Shown here in pieces: positions 8,296-16,816 of a stretch of 32,985 nucleotides of DNA; position 1 is the stretch's first letter; every line of letters begins with the position of its first letter. Position numbers and translations under genes: made by a program. This DNA is from Nitrosomonas sp. (GTDB taxonomy: Bacteria > Pseudomonadota > Gammaproteobacteria > Burkholderiales > Nitrosomonadaceae): NCBI GenBank assembly GCA_017879645.1, contig JAAEXZ010000020.1, forward strand, positions 1 through 32,985. Reading direction: 5' to 3'. The notes under the pieces are model-generated. The model saw only the letters and a list, made by a program, of their open reading frames with translations, did not search any database and was not told the origin of the DNA.

Positions 8296-8745
8296 TTATG
8301 AAGAAGATGAGTTTCGCCAGAACGAATTGATGGCGAATTCATCCAGGAGTTTTTGTTCCAATTTGTTCTGTTTCAGGGTTTCGGCCATGTGCTGGCGTTT
8401 TGACAAGGTTGAGTAGGATTTCAGTTTGCGCTGACATGCCAGAAACTCATTGTTTGCGATGGTTGTCAGGGTCTTGGCGTGCAGGACGGCCTGGCGTTGT
8501 TCCGTGACAGCCGCATCCAGTTTATTCAGAAAGGCGTTGAAATTACGCCATTCGATCTGATCAATGCCGTTGGCGATGGAGCTTTGCAGTTGCAATTGAT
8601 AGTTTTGGCGATATTGCAGCAGCAGGTTCAATTTTTTCTCGGCTTCCTGTTGCTGATAATTCAGCTGTCCGAGTTTTCTGGCCGAAGCATCGGTTTGTTG
8701 CTGCGCTAGTTCGATCAGTAGCTTGAGGGATGAGGAATTGGCCAT
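8296..8745 (-). CDS. fliJ: Flagellar export chaperone FliJ
   Basis: FliJ is the small coiled-coil stalk of the flagellar export ATPase, similar to the gamma subunit of F1, and links FliI to FlhA. The 149 residues are the usual length and almost wholly helical, with charged and Gln-rich heptads (QLNYQQQEAEKKLNLLLQYR) and a second helix ending in KSYSTLSKRQHMAETLKQ. FliJ is weakly conserved; the position directly after fliI supports the call. It starts 27 bp after the fliI stop. Confidence 0.93.
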   Translation of the reverse strand: MANSSSLKLLIELAQQQTDASARKLGQLNYQQQEAEKKLNLLLQYRQNYQLQLQSSIANGIDQIEWRNFNAFLNKLDAAVTEQRQAVLHAKTLTTIANNEFLACQRKLKSYSTLSKRQHMAETLKQNKLEQKLLDEFAINSFWRNSSSS

Positions 8746-8772
8746 GATGTTCTGGGATAAGAAACAGAAATC

Positions 8773-10170
8773 CTACGATCCACCAAGCAGCTTGGTTAAT
8801 CGCTCCAGACCGCCATTGAAACTTTCCTGCTGCGTCATGGTTTGATACAGGAATTTTTCCATTGTGGGGTACAGGCGGATGGCTCGGTCCAGTTCCGGGT
8901 CGGTTCCGGCTACGTAGGCACCCACACTGATCAGATCATGGCTGCGCTGATATCGGGAGTACAAACTCTTGAACTGTCTGGCCATGTCAATATGCTTTTG
9001 CGAAACCAGGCTCGACATGATACGGCTGATGGAAGCCTCGATGTCGATGGCCGGATAATGTCCGGCTTCTGCAAGTCTGCGGGTTAGCACGATGTGACCA
9101 TCGAGAATGGCTCGTGCACTATCGGCGATGGGATCGTTTTGATCGTCGCCTTCGGTCAGCACAGTATAAAAAGCGGTGATGGATCCGCTATTTTGATTGC
9201 CATTGCCCGCACGTTCGACCAACTGTGGGAGCTTGGCGAATACCGAAGGTGGGTAGCCTTTGGTTGCCGGTGGTTCTCCGATGGCCAGGGCGATTTCCCG
9301 CTGTGCCATGGCATAGCGGGTTAACGAATCCATGATGAGCAGGACATGCTTTCCGGTATCGCGAAAATATTCTGCAATGGCTGTGGCATAAGCCGCACCC
9401 TGCAGGCGCAGGAGCGGGGAGGTATCGGCGGGAGCGGCAACGACGATGGAGCGGGCCAATCCCTCCTCGCCGAGGATATGTTCGATGAATTCCTTGACCT
9501 CGCGACCCCGTTCACCGATTAATCCCACTACAACGATGTCGGCGCTGGTGTAGCGCGCCATCATGCCCAGCAGTACGCTTTTTCCCACGCCACTACCGGC
9601 AAACAGCCCCATCCGCTGTCCGCGGCCAACGGTCAGCAGTGAATTGATGGCACGCACGCCGACATCGAGGATGGTGGTGACAGGGACGCGTTCCAGCGGG
9701 TTAAACGGGCGGCTGTATAACGGAACATGGTGTGCGGTGTGTATCGGACCCAGGCGATCCAATGGTTCGCCGATACCGTTGAGTACTCGTCCCAACAATT
9801 CGGGGCCCACGTTGATCTGTTTGGCGCGATCGGCTGCCCGTCTGCGCGGGTGTTGAATGTTGCCCAACCTGGGCGCTTCGGCGATCGATTCGGTGGGTAT
9901 CACTCTGGCGCCGGGTGATAATCCATAGACATCACTGGTCGGCATCAGGTACAAGCGTTCGCCCGAAAATCCGACTACTTCGGCCGAGACGGAATGGCCA
10001 TTGGACAGAAAAATCGTGCAACTGCTGCCAACGGGCATTCTGAGTCCGATGGCTTCCATGACCAAACCGGCGACCCGGGTGATGGTGCCGCTGGATGACA
10101 GGGGATTGGCTGTTGCCGCCAATTGTGCGCAATTGCGGAGTAAACCGCTCCATTGATCGTGACGATTCAT
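8773..10170 (-). CDS. fliI: Flagellum-specific export ATPase FliI
   Basis: FliI is the hexameric ATPase that powers and chaperones flagellar export at the base of the C-ring. The 465-residue protein has an F1-beta-like N-terminal barrel. Walker A is AGSGVGKS at residues 191-198. The Walker B region is [19 protein letters not shown], followed by the type III ATPase signature [20 protein letters not shown]. Length and motifs are complete. It starts 3 bp after the fliH stop, consistent with coupling to its stator-like partner FliH. Confidence 0.98.
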   Translation of the reverse strand: MNRHDQWSGLLRNCAQLAATANPLSSSGTITRVAGLVMEAIGLRMPVGSSCTIFLSNGHSVSAEVVGFSGERLYLMPTSDVYGLSPGARVIPTESIAEAPRLGNIQHPRRRAADRAKQINVGPELLGRVLNGIGEPLDRLGPIHTAHHVPLYSRPFNPLERVPVTTILDVGVRAINSLLTVGRGQRMGLFAGSGVGKSVLLGMMARYTSADIVVVGLIGERGREVKEFIEHILGEEGLARSIVVAAPADTSPLLRLQGAAYATAIAEYFRDTGKHVLLIMDSLTRYAMAQREIALAIGEPPATKGYPPSVFAKLPQLVERAGNGNQNSGSITAFYTVLTEGDDQNDPIADSARAILDGHIVLTRRLAEAGHYPAIDIEASISRIMSSLVSQKHIDMARQFKSLYSRYQRSHDLISVGAYVAGTDPELDRAIRLYPTMEKFLYQTMTQQESFNGGLERLTKLLGGS

Positions 10171-10173
10171 TTT

Positions 10174-10881
10174 TTAAAGGGGGTTGTCAAACCAGTCATG
10201 GGTTTGTCCCAACGTGGATAAAACTCTCTGCCAGCGCATGGCCAGGCTGGCGTCGACTTCTCCGCCACTGTTCTCGATTCGGCAACCGCCTCGCAGCATT
10301 TGCGCGTCTTCCCGAATAGACCAGTTATCTTGGGTGATGGGTTCGGCAAGATGGAGTTGAACCAGTTTGGCATCTTCCGGATGCAGGTAGACACGGATTG
10401 CCTGTTGGGTCTGCGGCAGACTGAGTACGGCTTCCTGAACGATCGGTAAAATCAGTTCGGGTTTGATTCGGAAGGCTTGACCGATCATTTTCTTGCTCAG
10501 GGTAATGGCCAGTTCCAGTAAATCATTGGCCACGGTTTGATCCAGGGTGGTAAGGTCATGCTGAAGCTGCGACAACACTTCTTTCAGGTGCATGACTTCC
10601 ACATTGATTTCAGTCTCGGCCTGTTGCTTGCCTTCGGCATAACCGGCTGCGTTACCTGCCTGATAGCCTTCTGCGTATCCTTCTTCCCGGGCATGCTGAA
10701 GAATGGCGGCGACTTCATCCGCGGTGGGCAGGCTTATCTGCACAATTGGAGCTTCTGGCGGAGTGAGTTCTTCGCTGGTCGCCAGTGACTGATGCTTCGC
10801 TGACAATGGATCCAGCGATTCCATTTCCCAGCGCTGATACGCACTGAGTTTTTCCTTGGGGATGAAATTGCTGGCTGTCAT
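10174..10881 (-). CDS. fliH: Flagellar assembly protein FliH
   Basis: FliH is the peripheral stalk-like regulator that binds FliI and tethers it to FliN and FlhA. The 235-residue protein has the conserved N-terminal aromatic peptide (LSAYQRWEMESLD). A helical region follows with glycine spacing typical of FliH (EGYAEGYQAGNAAGYAEG, GxxxG-like repeats near residues 67-84). The C-terminal domain carries LLELAITLSKKMIGQAF and ends in DWFDNPL. GGAG precedes the ATG at 10881 at good spacing. Confidence 0.96.
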   Translation of the reverse strand: MTASNFIPKEKLSAYQRWEMESLDPLSAKHQSLATSEELTPPEAPIVQISLPTADEVAAILQHAREEGYAEGYQAGNAAGYAEGKQQAETEINVEVMHLKEVLSQLQHDLTTLDQTVANDLLELAITLSKKMIGQAFRIKPELILPIVQEAVLSLPQTQQAIRVYLHPEDAKLVQLHLAEPITQDNWSIREDAQMLRGGCRIENSGGEVDASLAMRWQRVLSTLGQTHDWFDNPL

Positions 10882-10956
10882 GATCTATCTCCGAGTATCA
10901 CCATGTAAGGTTGGATCATCGTAACCGATAGGTAAAAGCAACATGAAGCTGGATGG

Positions 10957-11952
10957 TTAGACAAAGCTGTCATCGCCTTTTCCTCCCAGGACGATCTGTC
11001 CATCGTCTGCCAGTTGTCGCAGTACTTTGAGGATTTCTTTCTGCTCTGCCTCAACCTCGGAGAGACGAACCGGACCTTTGCTTTCGAGATCTTCCTTGAG
11101 TGCTTCGGCAGCACGTTGCGACATATTCTTGAAGATTTTCTTGCGCAATTCTTCCTGCGCACCTTTCAGCGCAATGATCAGTGACTCGGATTGCACTTCC
11201 CTGAGGAGTAACTGGATACCATGATCGTCCACATCCATGAGATTGTCGAACACAAACATTTCATCCATGATTTTTTGTGCCAGATCTTCATCGAATTGCT
11301 TGATGTTTTCGATGACACTGGTTTCCAGCGCAGTGGGAACGAAGTTGAGGATTTCAGCTGCCGTGCGCACACCGCCCAGTGGGGTTTTGCGAATATTGCT
11401 GCTTCCTGACAATAAATTGGTCAGGACATCGTTCAGTGCGCGCAGTGCATCGGGCTGTATGCTATCGAGCGTGGCAATGCGCAATAAAGTGTCGTTGCGC
11501 AGCCGTTCCGGAAATAAACTCAGGATTCCGCTCGCTTGATCGCGTTCCAGATGAACCAGAATGGTGGCAATGATCTGTGGGTGTTCGTTCTTGATGAGCT
11601 CGGATACCGTCGCGGCATCCATCCATTTGAGCCCCTCGATGCCGCTGGTGTCATTACCTAATAATATACGATCGATTAAATTGGCAGCCTTTTCTTCTCC
11701 CAGTGCACTGGTCAGAACATTACGCACATAATCGTCCGAATCCTGCCCTAAAGTCGTTCTGCCCTCGGCTTCATGACAGAAATCATGCAGCACGGTTTCG
11801 ATTTCAGTGCGCGAGATGTTTTCCAGACTGGTCATTGCTTCACCCAGCTTCTGCACTTCCTTGGGCCCCAGCAGTTTGATTACTGATGCAGCTTCCTGCT
11901 CACCCAAGGTCATCAACAGGATTGCACTTTTTTTAACGCCTTCATCATCCAT
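10957..11952 (-). CDS. fliG: Flagellar motor switch protein FliG
   Basis: FliG couples the MS ring to the C-ring and provides the torque helix facing the stators. The 331 residues are the standard length. The EHPQ motif of the middle domain is at residues 123-126 (KNEHPQIIATIL). The C-terminal domain contains MFVFDNLMDVDDHGIQLLLREV and the charged torque helix that follows. Its start overlaps the end of fliF by 8 bp, matching the tight FliF-FliG partnership. A 75-bp gap separates it from fliH. Confidence 0.98.
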   Translation of the reverse strand: MDDEGVKKSAILLMTLGEQEAASVIKLLGPKEVQKLGEAMTSLENISRTEIETVLHDFCHEAEGRTTLGQDSDDYVRNVLTSALGEEKAANLIDRILLGNDTSGIEGLKWMDAATVSELIKNEHPQIIATILVHLERDQASGILSLFPERLRNDTLLRIATLDSIQPDALRALNDVLTNLLSGSSNIRKTPLGGVRTAAEILNFVPTALETSVIENIKQFDEDLAQKIMDEMFVFDNLMDVDDHGIQLLLREVQSESLIIALKGAQEELRKKIFKNMSQRAAEALKEDLESKGPVRLSEVEAEQKEILKVLRQLADDGQIVLGGKGDDSFV

Positions 11953-13639
11953 TTTTGGCTACCCAATCTTTAACGACGTTTGCAACAATACCAGGTTGTT
12001 CCAATGCTAAAAGCTTGGCTTTCTTGAGGTTTTCATCAAATATCAGCTTTTGCCTTGCTGCCTGCTGTTCTGTTAAATCCGGTCTTTCATCCAATTGACC
12101 CATTGCAGTACCGTCATTCACCAGCTCACCGATCACAGCACCTTCGGTGGCTGGATTGGGTAATGCCGGTACAGGTGGAGGAGACATACTCTTCAGAAAC
12201 GGCTTCAGGATTTTCAGCAGGAAGAACAGTACTACCGCTGCGATGATCAGTTGTTTGCCGATATCCTTGGCTAGCATGATATTGTCCGGATCTTTCCAGA
12301 ACGGTGTTTCTGCAACGACTTCGCTTTCGGCGGTAAACAGGTTGTTGGTGACGGTCAGGGAGTCGCCGCGTTTCTCGTTATAGCCCATGGCTTCCCTGAC
12401 AAGACCATTGATTTCCTTCAGTTCGTCAGCCGTCAGAGGTTCATGGGTAACTTCACCATTCTCGTCAGTTTTCTTGCGGTAGTTGACCACAACGGCGGCT
12501 GTCAGGCGTTTGACATTGCCTGCGGACTGCTGCGTGTGTTGTACCGTTTTGTCCACTTCATAGTTGATGGTTGATTCTTTTTTCCGTTCCGATGGTACGG
12601 GCGGTGCTTTGTCTCCCTCTTTGTTTGCTTCAATCGGTGCACTGGCCTGTTCCGGTGGTCGATTCGTCAGTGCGCCAGGGATGCCGCCATCCATTTTTGA
12701 TCCTGTGGATGCAGATTCGGATGATTGCTGGCTGCGTATCGTGGCTGCGTCCGATTCGGTGTTGTTGGGGCGATAGATCTCTTCTGCGCGTTCGATCCGG
12801 GAGAAGTCCAGGTCGGCCGTGACCTGCGCGCGAACGTTAGCGGCTCCCGTAATGGGTGTCAGTATGGCTTCGATGCGGCGAATGTAGTTATCTTCGAGTT
12901 CCTTCACGTACTCCAGTTGCTTGGCATCGAAGCGCTTGTCCTGCTTGTTGTCATTTTGAGTACTCAACAGGTTGCCATGCTGGTCGACGACCGTGACATT
13001 TTTGACTGGCATGTTGGGGATGCTGCTGGACATTAAATGCACAATTGCACTGACTTGCTCGACACTCAGTACCCTGCCTGGATGCAGATTGAGTAACACT
13101 GAAACACTGGGAGGTTGTTTTTCTCTTGAAAATACCGAAGGTTTGGCAATGGCCAGATGAACGCGAGCGCTTTGTACCGCAGATAGCGATTGTACGGAAC
13201 GGGCCAGTTCACCTTCGAGGGCGCGCTGGTAATTGACTTGCTCGAGAAACTGGCTGGAGCCAAATTTTTGGTTCTCCATCAATTCAAAACCAGGCAGATT
13301 GCCTTTGGGTAATCCTTGTCCAGCCAGTTTCAGTCTGACTTCGTGTATCTGTTTCTCAGGGACCAGGATTGCACCGCCACTTTCGGAAAATTTGTACGGT
13401 ACGTTCATTTGTTGCAGCGCGCTGATGATGGAGCTGCCATCCTGATCGGAAACGTTGTTATACAGAACGCGGTATTCCGGGGTTTGGCTCCACATGAATG
13501 CACCGGCAAGCAATGCCACGATGGCCGCCGCAGATAGAATGAGTCCTAGCTTTTTCTGGTTCGATAATTGATTGAATTGCTCGAACCGGGAAGCGGGTAT
13601 GGGTTGCGATATATTGGTTTCGCTAGGTACGGTTGCCAC
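11945..13639 (-). CDS. fliF: Flagellar MS-ring protein FliF
   Basis: FliF forms the MS ring in the inner membrane, the first structure of the basal body. The 564-residue protein has two membrane helices (about 29-51 and 463-481) around a periplasmic part with ring-building domains. The first of these shows YRVLYNNVSDQDGSSIISALQ and ARVHLAIAKPSVFSREKQPPSVSV. The cytoplasmic tail ends in QPGIVANVVKDWVAKNG, the FliG-binding peptide. The start is a GTG at 13639 behind TAGGAGA. It is the first gene of the minus-strand operon. fliE, normally just upstream, is instead behind flrC on the other strand. Confidence 0.98.
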   Translation of the reverse strand: MATVPSETNISQPIPASRFEQFNQLSNQKKLGLILSAAAIVALLAGAFMWSQTPEYRVLYNNVSDQDGSSIISALQQMNVPYKFSESGGAILVPEKQIHEVRLKLAGQGLPKGNLPGFELMENQKFGSSQFLEQVNYQRALEGELARSVQSLSAVQSARVHLAIAKPSVFSREKQPPSVSVLLNLHPGRVLSVEQVSAIVHLMSSSIPNMPVKNVTVVDQHGNLLSTQNDNKQDKRFDAKQLEYVKELEDNYIRRIEAILTPITGAANVRAQVTADLDFSRIERAEEIYRPNNTESDAATIRSQQSSESASTGSKMDGGIPGALTNRPPEQASAPIEANKEGDKAPPVPSERKKESTINYEVDKTVQHTQQSAGNVKRLTAAVVVNYRKKTDENGEVTHEPLTADELKEINGLVREAMGYNEKRGDSLTVTNNLFTAESEVVAETPFWKDPDNIMLAKDIGKQLIIAAVVLFFLLKILKPFLKSMSPPPVPALPNPATEGAVIGELVNDGTAMGQLDERPDLTEQQAARQKLIFDENLKKAKLLALEQPGIVANVVKDWVAKNG

Positions 13640-13829
13640 GAACTATTCTCCTACTTTGTTTTGTTTCGTTAATGACTTGGCTTGATGCGCATTACTGAAT
13701 ATTCAATTTTCCTGGATTTGTGTCGTTTGCAACTCATCGAATTTTCAGTCGCATCAAACGCAATCGTGTCAATGTGAAAATTATCGATAGATTTAAAAAA
13801 AATGAATGTTCAAATAAAACGGATTTGCC

Positions 13830-13844
13830 GGCTTTATTCTCGCC
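13830..13844. promoter_or_regulatory. Possible overlapping divergent sigma-54 elements
   Basis: On the minus strand TGGCGAG-N4-AAGC (13845 down to 13831) keeps the GG-N10-GC spacing of sigma-54 promoters and points to fliF. On the plus strand CGGC-N7-TCGC (13829-13843) keeps the same spacing and points to flrB, whose GTG is 62 bp on. Both are partial matches to TGGCAC-N5-TTGC. The neighbouring gene is itself an NtrC-type sigma-54 activator, which makes this worth noting. The GG/GC skeleton alone is common by chance. Confidence 0.35.
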
Positions 13845-13904
13845 ATTGACCTGCACAACTTCAGCTAAGCTACGAATTACTTCAAATAGCGTTAAATAAT
13901 TTCT

Positions 13905-15104
13905 GTGCAAAACAACGAACCTTTACGTTTTCGGACTTCTTCCGCTGACCAGGAGCAGTTGCAGATTGCTTTTGCTGCATTCAACGAGGCGTCCCAGCAG
14001 TTATCCGGTGTTTATCAGGAACTGCAATGCCGGGTCGCGGAGCTGACCCATGAGTTGGCGCTGGCTAATGGGGAATTGCACAAACAATTGCTCGCCAAGG
14101 AAGATTTGTCGAAAAAGCTGAGTTTTTTATTGAATGCCCTGCCGGGCGGGGTCGTGGCACTTAATGCGGAGGGCTGTGTTGAGCAGGTCAATCCCGCTGC
14201 TGTCGCCATGATTGGTGAGCCATTGATGGGGCAGGTATGGCAGAAGATTGTCGAAGGACGTTTGTCTGCAACAAACATGAGCAATGAATGGTATGTCAGG
14301 AAGGATCATGTCAGTGCAGACAAAATCCGTATCCGGATCGAGAGTAGTGCAGCTGATTCAACCGGGAGACAAATCCTGCTCATCAACGATATTACACAGG
14401 CTTACCTGATGCAGGAGAAAGTCAAACGCAATCAGCGACTGACTGCTATGGGTGAAATGGCAGCCAATCTTGCGCATCAGTTGCGAACACCGCTTGCGAC
14501 GGCCTTGTTGTATGCAACACATCTTGGAAGCAGCACGCTGACAACGGGTGATCGGCAGAAATTCGCTGACAAAACAGTAGATCGCCTGCATCATCTGGAA
14601 AGCCTGACGAAGGACATGTTGCGTTTCGTGAAAGGCGAGACAACCCAGTTCGAGGATGTTGCAGTGACTGATGTTTTGCTGGAATTGCAACAGGTCATTG
14701 AACCGCAACTGATGCAACATGAATTGCAGCTTGTCGTGCGCGATCATAGTCAGGGCGTAATCCTGAAGACAGATCGCCAGGCGCTATTCGGAGCGGTGAT
14801 GAGTTTGCTTGAGAATGCCATGCAGGCATCACCCGAAGAAGGGCAAATCGTTCTGGCCAGCGAAATGGACGACAGTACTATTTTTATCAGTGTCAGTGAT
14901 GATGGACCTGGTATCAGCCCGGAATTACAGGAAAGGCTGTTCGAGCCTTTCTTTACCACGCGGGCGCAGGGTACAGGTTTGGGATTGGCGATCGTTCGGG
15001 GTGTAATCCAGTCGATGGGAGGCACAGTACACATCCATTCACGTCTCGAAGCCGGAAGCGAGTTTCTGATACGGCTTCCAAGAACCAGGAATCAGGGGGT
15101 ATAG
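13905..15104 (+). CDS. flrB: Soluble sensor histidine kinase, FlrB/FleS type
   Basis: This is a cytosolic two-component kinase, probably the one that phosphorylates the next gene's product to switch on middle flagellar genes. The 399 residues lack membrane segments. An N-terminal coiled coil (about 15-70) is followed by a PAS domain (about 71-170, LLNALPGGVVALNAEGCVEQVN). Next come the dimerisation helix with His191 in LAHQLRTPLATALLYA and an HATPase domain with LLENAMQASP, DDGPGIS, FEPFFTT and GTGLGLAIV. All catalytic boxes are present. The start is a GTG with a weak ribosome site. It ends 4 bp before flrC. FlrB/FleS is inferred from architecture and flagellar context. Confidence 0.9.
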   Translation: MQNNEPLRFRTSSADQEQLQIAFAAFNEASQQLSGVYQELQCRVAELTHELALANGELHKQLLAKEDLSKKLSFLLNALPGGVVALNAEGCVEQVNPAAVAMIGEPLMGQVWQKIVEGRLSATNMSNEWYVRKDHVSADKIRIRIESSAADSTGRQILLINDITQAYLMQEKVKRNQRLTAMGEMAANLAHQLRTPLATALLYATHLGSSTLTTGDRQKFADKTVDRLHHLESLTKDMLRFVKGETTQFEDVAVTDVLLELQQVIEPQLMQHELQLVVRDHSQGVILKTDRQALFGAVMSLLENAMQASPEEGQIVLASEMDDSTIFISVSDDGPGISPELQERLFEPFFTTRAQGTGLGLAIVRGVIQSMGGTVHIHSRLEAGSEFLIRLPRTRNQGV

Positions 15105-15108
15105 GGTT

Positions 15109-16419
15109 ATGCGAACATTACCGGTACTGGTGGTGGAAGATGATCAGGATTTGCTCGAAGCCATTTGCACGACACTGGAACTGTCGGGTTATCAAGCGTT
15201 GGCAGCAACCAACGGAAATGATGCCATGTCGATTCTACGCGAGCATCAAGTCGGTATTGTTGTCAGTGATGTACAAATGAAGCCGTTGGATGGGTTGACA
15301 TTATTGAAGCAGATCAAGGGATTTGCGCCGGAATTGCCTGTTCTGCTGATGACAGCCTACCGGGAGATCGACAAAGCAGTTGCGGCAATGCGGGCGGGAG
15401 CATGTGATTATCTGCTGAAACCATTTGAGCCTGTAAGCTTGATATCGCATGTGGAGCAATACGCCATGGCTGATGCTGAAACAGGCGAGCAGATTATCGC
15501 ACGTGATCCCAAGATGCGGGCAATGTTGTCGCTGGCCAAGAAGGTTGCACAATCAACGGCCACGGTCATGCTGACAGGAGAAAGTGGCAGTGGAAAGGAA
15601 GTCATTGCGCGCTACATTCATCAGCATTCGTTACGTGCATCCAAACCTTTCGTTGCGATTAATTGCGCAGCCATTCCGGAAAATTTACTGGAGGCTACCC
15701 TGTTTGGCTATGAGAAAGGTGCCTTCACCGGTGCTGTTCAGGCTCAACCGGGAAAATTCGAGCAGGCGGAAGGCGGTACATTGCTTCTGGATGAGATTTC
15801 CGAAATGCCTTTGGAGTTGCAGGCGAAACTGTTGCGGGTTTTGCAGGAGAGAGAGGTAGAAAGGGTTGGTGGGCATAAAACGATCAAGCTGGATATTCGT
15901 GTGATTGCCACTTCCAACCGGGATATGATGGCTTTTGTCAAGGAAGGTAAATTCCGGGAGGATTTGTTCTATCGGCTCAATGTGTTTCCTATCGAAATTC
16001 CACCTTTGCGGGAGCGCCTCCAGGATATCGAGCCATTGGCGCAAAGAATCCTGGAGTCAGCCTTGGTTGAATTGGATAAATCAGCTTGCGTGCTGACGAA
16101 AGAAGCAATCGATAAACTTGTTCAGTATCCCTGGCCGGGTAATGTAAGAGAGTTGGAAAATGTTGTGCAACGCGCCATCATCCTGGCAAGTGATTGCGTC
16201 GAAGCAGATCATATTCTGCTGCCGGAAACGAACCGGAGTCGGAATTCTGAGCAATTGTCTGCTGACCCTGTGTTGCAGGATATGAAGACACTCGAACGTA
16301 AACATATTTTGGATACATTGGCTGCCGTTAATGGTTCGCGCAAACTCGCCGTTAAAAGACTTGGGATTTCGGAGCGAACTTTGCGGTACAAATTGCAACA
16401 ATATCGAGAGTCTAGTTAA
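15109..16419 (+). CDS. flrC: Sigma-54 response regulator, FlrC/FleR type
   Basis: This NtrC-family activator is probably paired with the preceding kinase and drives sigma-54 flagellar promoters. The 436 residues have three parts. The receiver domain (1-120) has Asp54 in VVSDVQMKPLDG as phospho-acceptor and Lys104. The AAA+ domain has Walker A GESGSGKE (157-164), the sigma-54 contact loop GAFTGA (204-209) and the arginine-finger region FREDLFYRLNVFPI. The Fis-type helix-turn-helix at the C-terminus is AVKRLGISERTLRYKLQ. All parts look intact. The master regulator FlrA/FleQ is not in the window. Confidence 0.93.
   Translation: MRTLPVLVVEDDQDLLEAICTTLELSGYQALAATNGNDAMSILREHQVGIVVSDVQMKPLDGLTLLKQIKGFAPELPVLLMTAYREIDKAVAAMRAGACDYLLKPFEPVSLISHVEQYAMADAETGEQIIARDPKMRAMLSLAKKVAQSTATVMLTGESGSGKEVIARYIHQHSLRASKPFVAINCAAIPENLLEATLFGYEKGAFTGAVQAQPGKFEQAEGGTLLLDEISEMPLELQAKLLRVLQEREVERVGGHKTIKLDIRVIATSNRDMMAFVKEGKFREDLFYRLNVFPIEIPPLRERLQDIEPLAQRILESALVELDKSACVLTKEAIDKLVQYPWPGNVRELENVVQRAIILASDCVEADHILLPETNRSRNSEQLSADPVLQDMKTLERKHILDTLAAVNGSRKLAVKRLGISERTLRYKLQQYRESS
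16371..16384 (+). promoter_or_regulatory. Possible sigma-54 element for fliE inside flrC
   Basis: CGGAGCG-N4-TTTGC keeps the GG-N10-GC spacing, with a good -12 half (TTTGC) and a poorer -24 half. A start about 12 bp on would give a leader of roughly 80 nt to fliE. The bases also encode the recognition helix of FlrC, so coding constraint may explain the match. Confidence 0.25.
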
Positions 16420-16437
16420 GTAATTGATGTGTATTGA

Positions 16438-16443
16438 TATAAT
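16438..16443 (+). promoter_or_regulatory. Possible -10 box upstream of fliE
   Basis: A perfect TATAAT lies 31 bp before the fliE ATG. No good -35 hexamer is found 16-18 bp upstream; GTTAAG is the nearest. It may be chance in an AT-rich spacer or a weak housekeeping promoter. Confidence 0.25.
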
Positions 16444-16473
16444 CTGTTTGGATTGACAGTGATGGAGTAAGCG

Positions 16474-16797
16474 ATGGATAAATCAGGAATTGATAATATT
16501 CTGCAACAATTGCAAGCAGCTTCTGCCCTTGCCTCAGGAACGAAAAAAGAAGCCAGGTCTGATGAAATTGCCAGTGTCGATTTTGGTGACAAGCTCAAAG
16601 CTGCGATTGATCAGGTCAATAAGACACAGCGGACTGCAGATACGTTGAGCGAGCAGTTTGTCAGCGATCAGTCCAATGTGGATCTTCATGAAGTAATGAT
16701 TTCATTGCAGAAAGCAAATGTGTCATTTCAATCCATGATACAGGTTCGCAATAAACTCGTGACTGCTTATCAGGAAATCATGAACATGCAGGTTTAA
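16474..16797 (+). CDS. fliE: Flagellar hook-basal body adaptor FliE
   Basis: FliE joins the MS ring to the proximal rod and is one of the first exported proteins. The 107 residues are the usual length. The conserved C-terminal half reads [39 protein letters not shown] in family terms, ending in the typical EIMNMQV. The N-terminal part is variable. GGAG lies 8 bp before the ATG. It lies 54 bp behind flrC on the plus strand, not upstream of fliF where it is usually found. Confidence 0.96.
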   Translation: MDKSGIDNILQQLQAASALASGTKKEARSDEIASVDFGDKLKAAIDQVNKTQRTADTLSEQFVSDQSNVDLHEVMISLQKANVSFQSMIQVRNKLVTAYQEIMNMQV

Positions 16798-16802
16798 AAA
16801 CG

Positions 16803-16816
16803 GGAATTTTTATTCC
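16803..16816. terminator. Small hairpin between convergent fliE and yheS
   Basis: GGAAT and ATTCC pair around a TTTT loop in the 12-bp space between two convergent stop codons, extending over the yheS stop. The stem is only 5 bp and no long U-tract follows, so a bidirectional terminator role is weakly supported. Confidence 0.25.
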
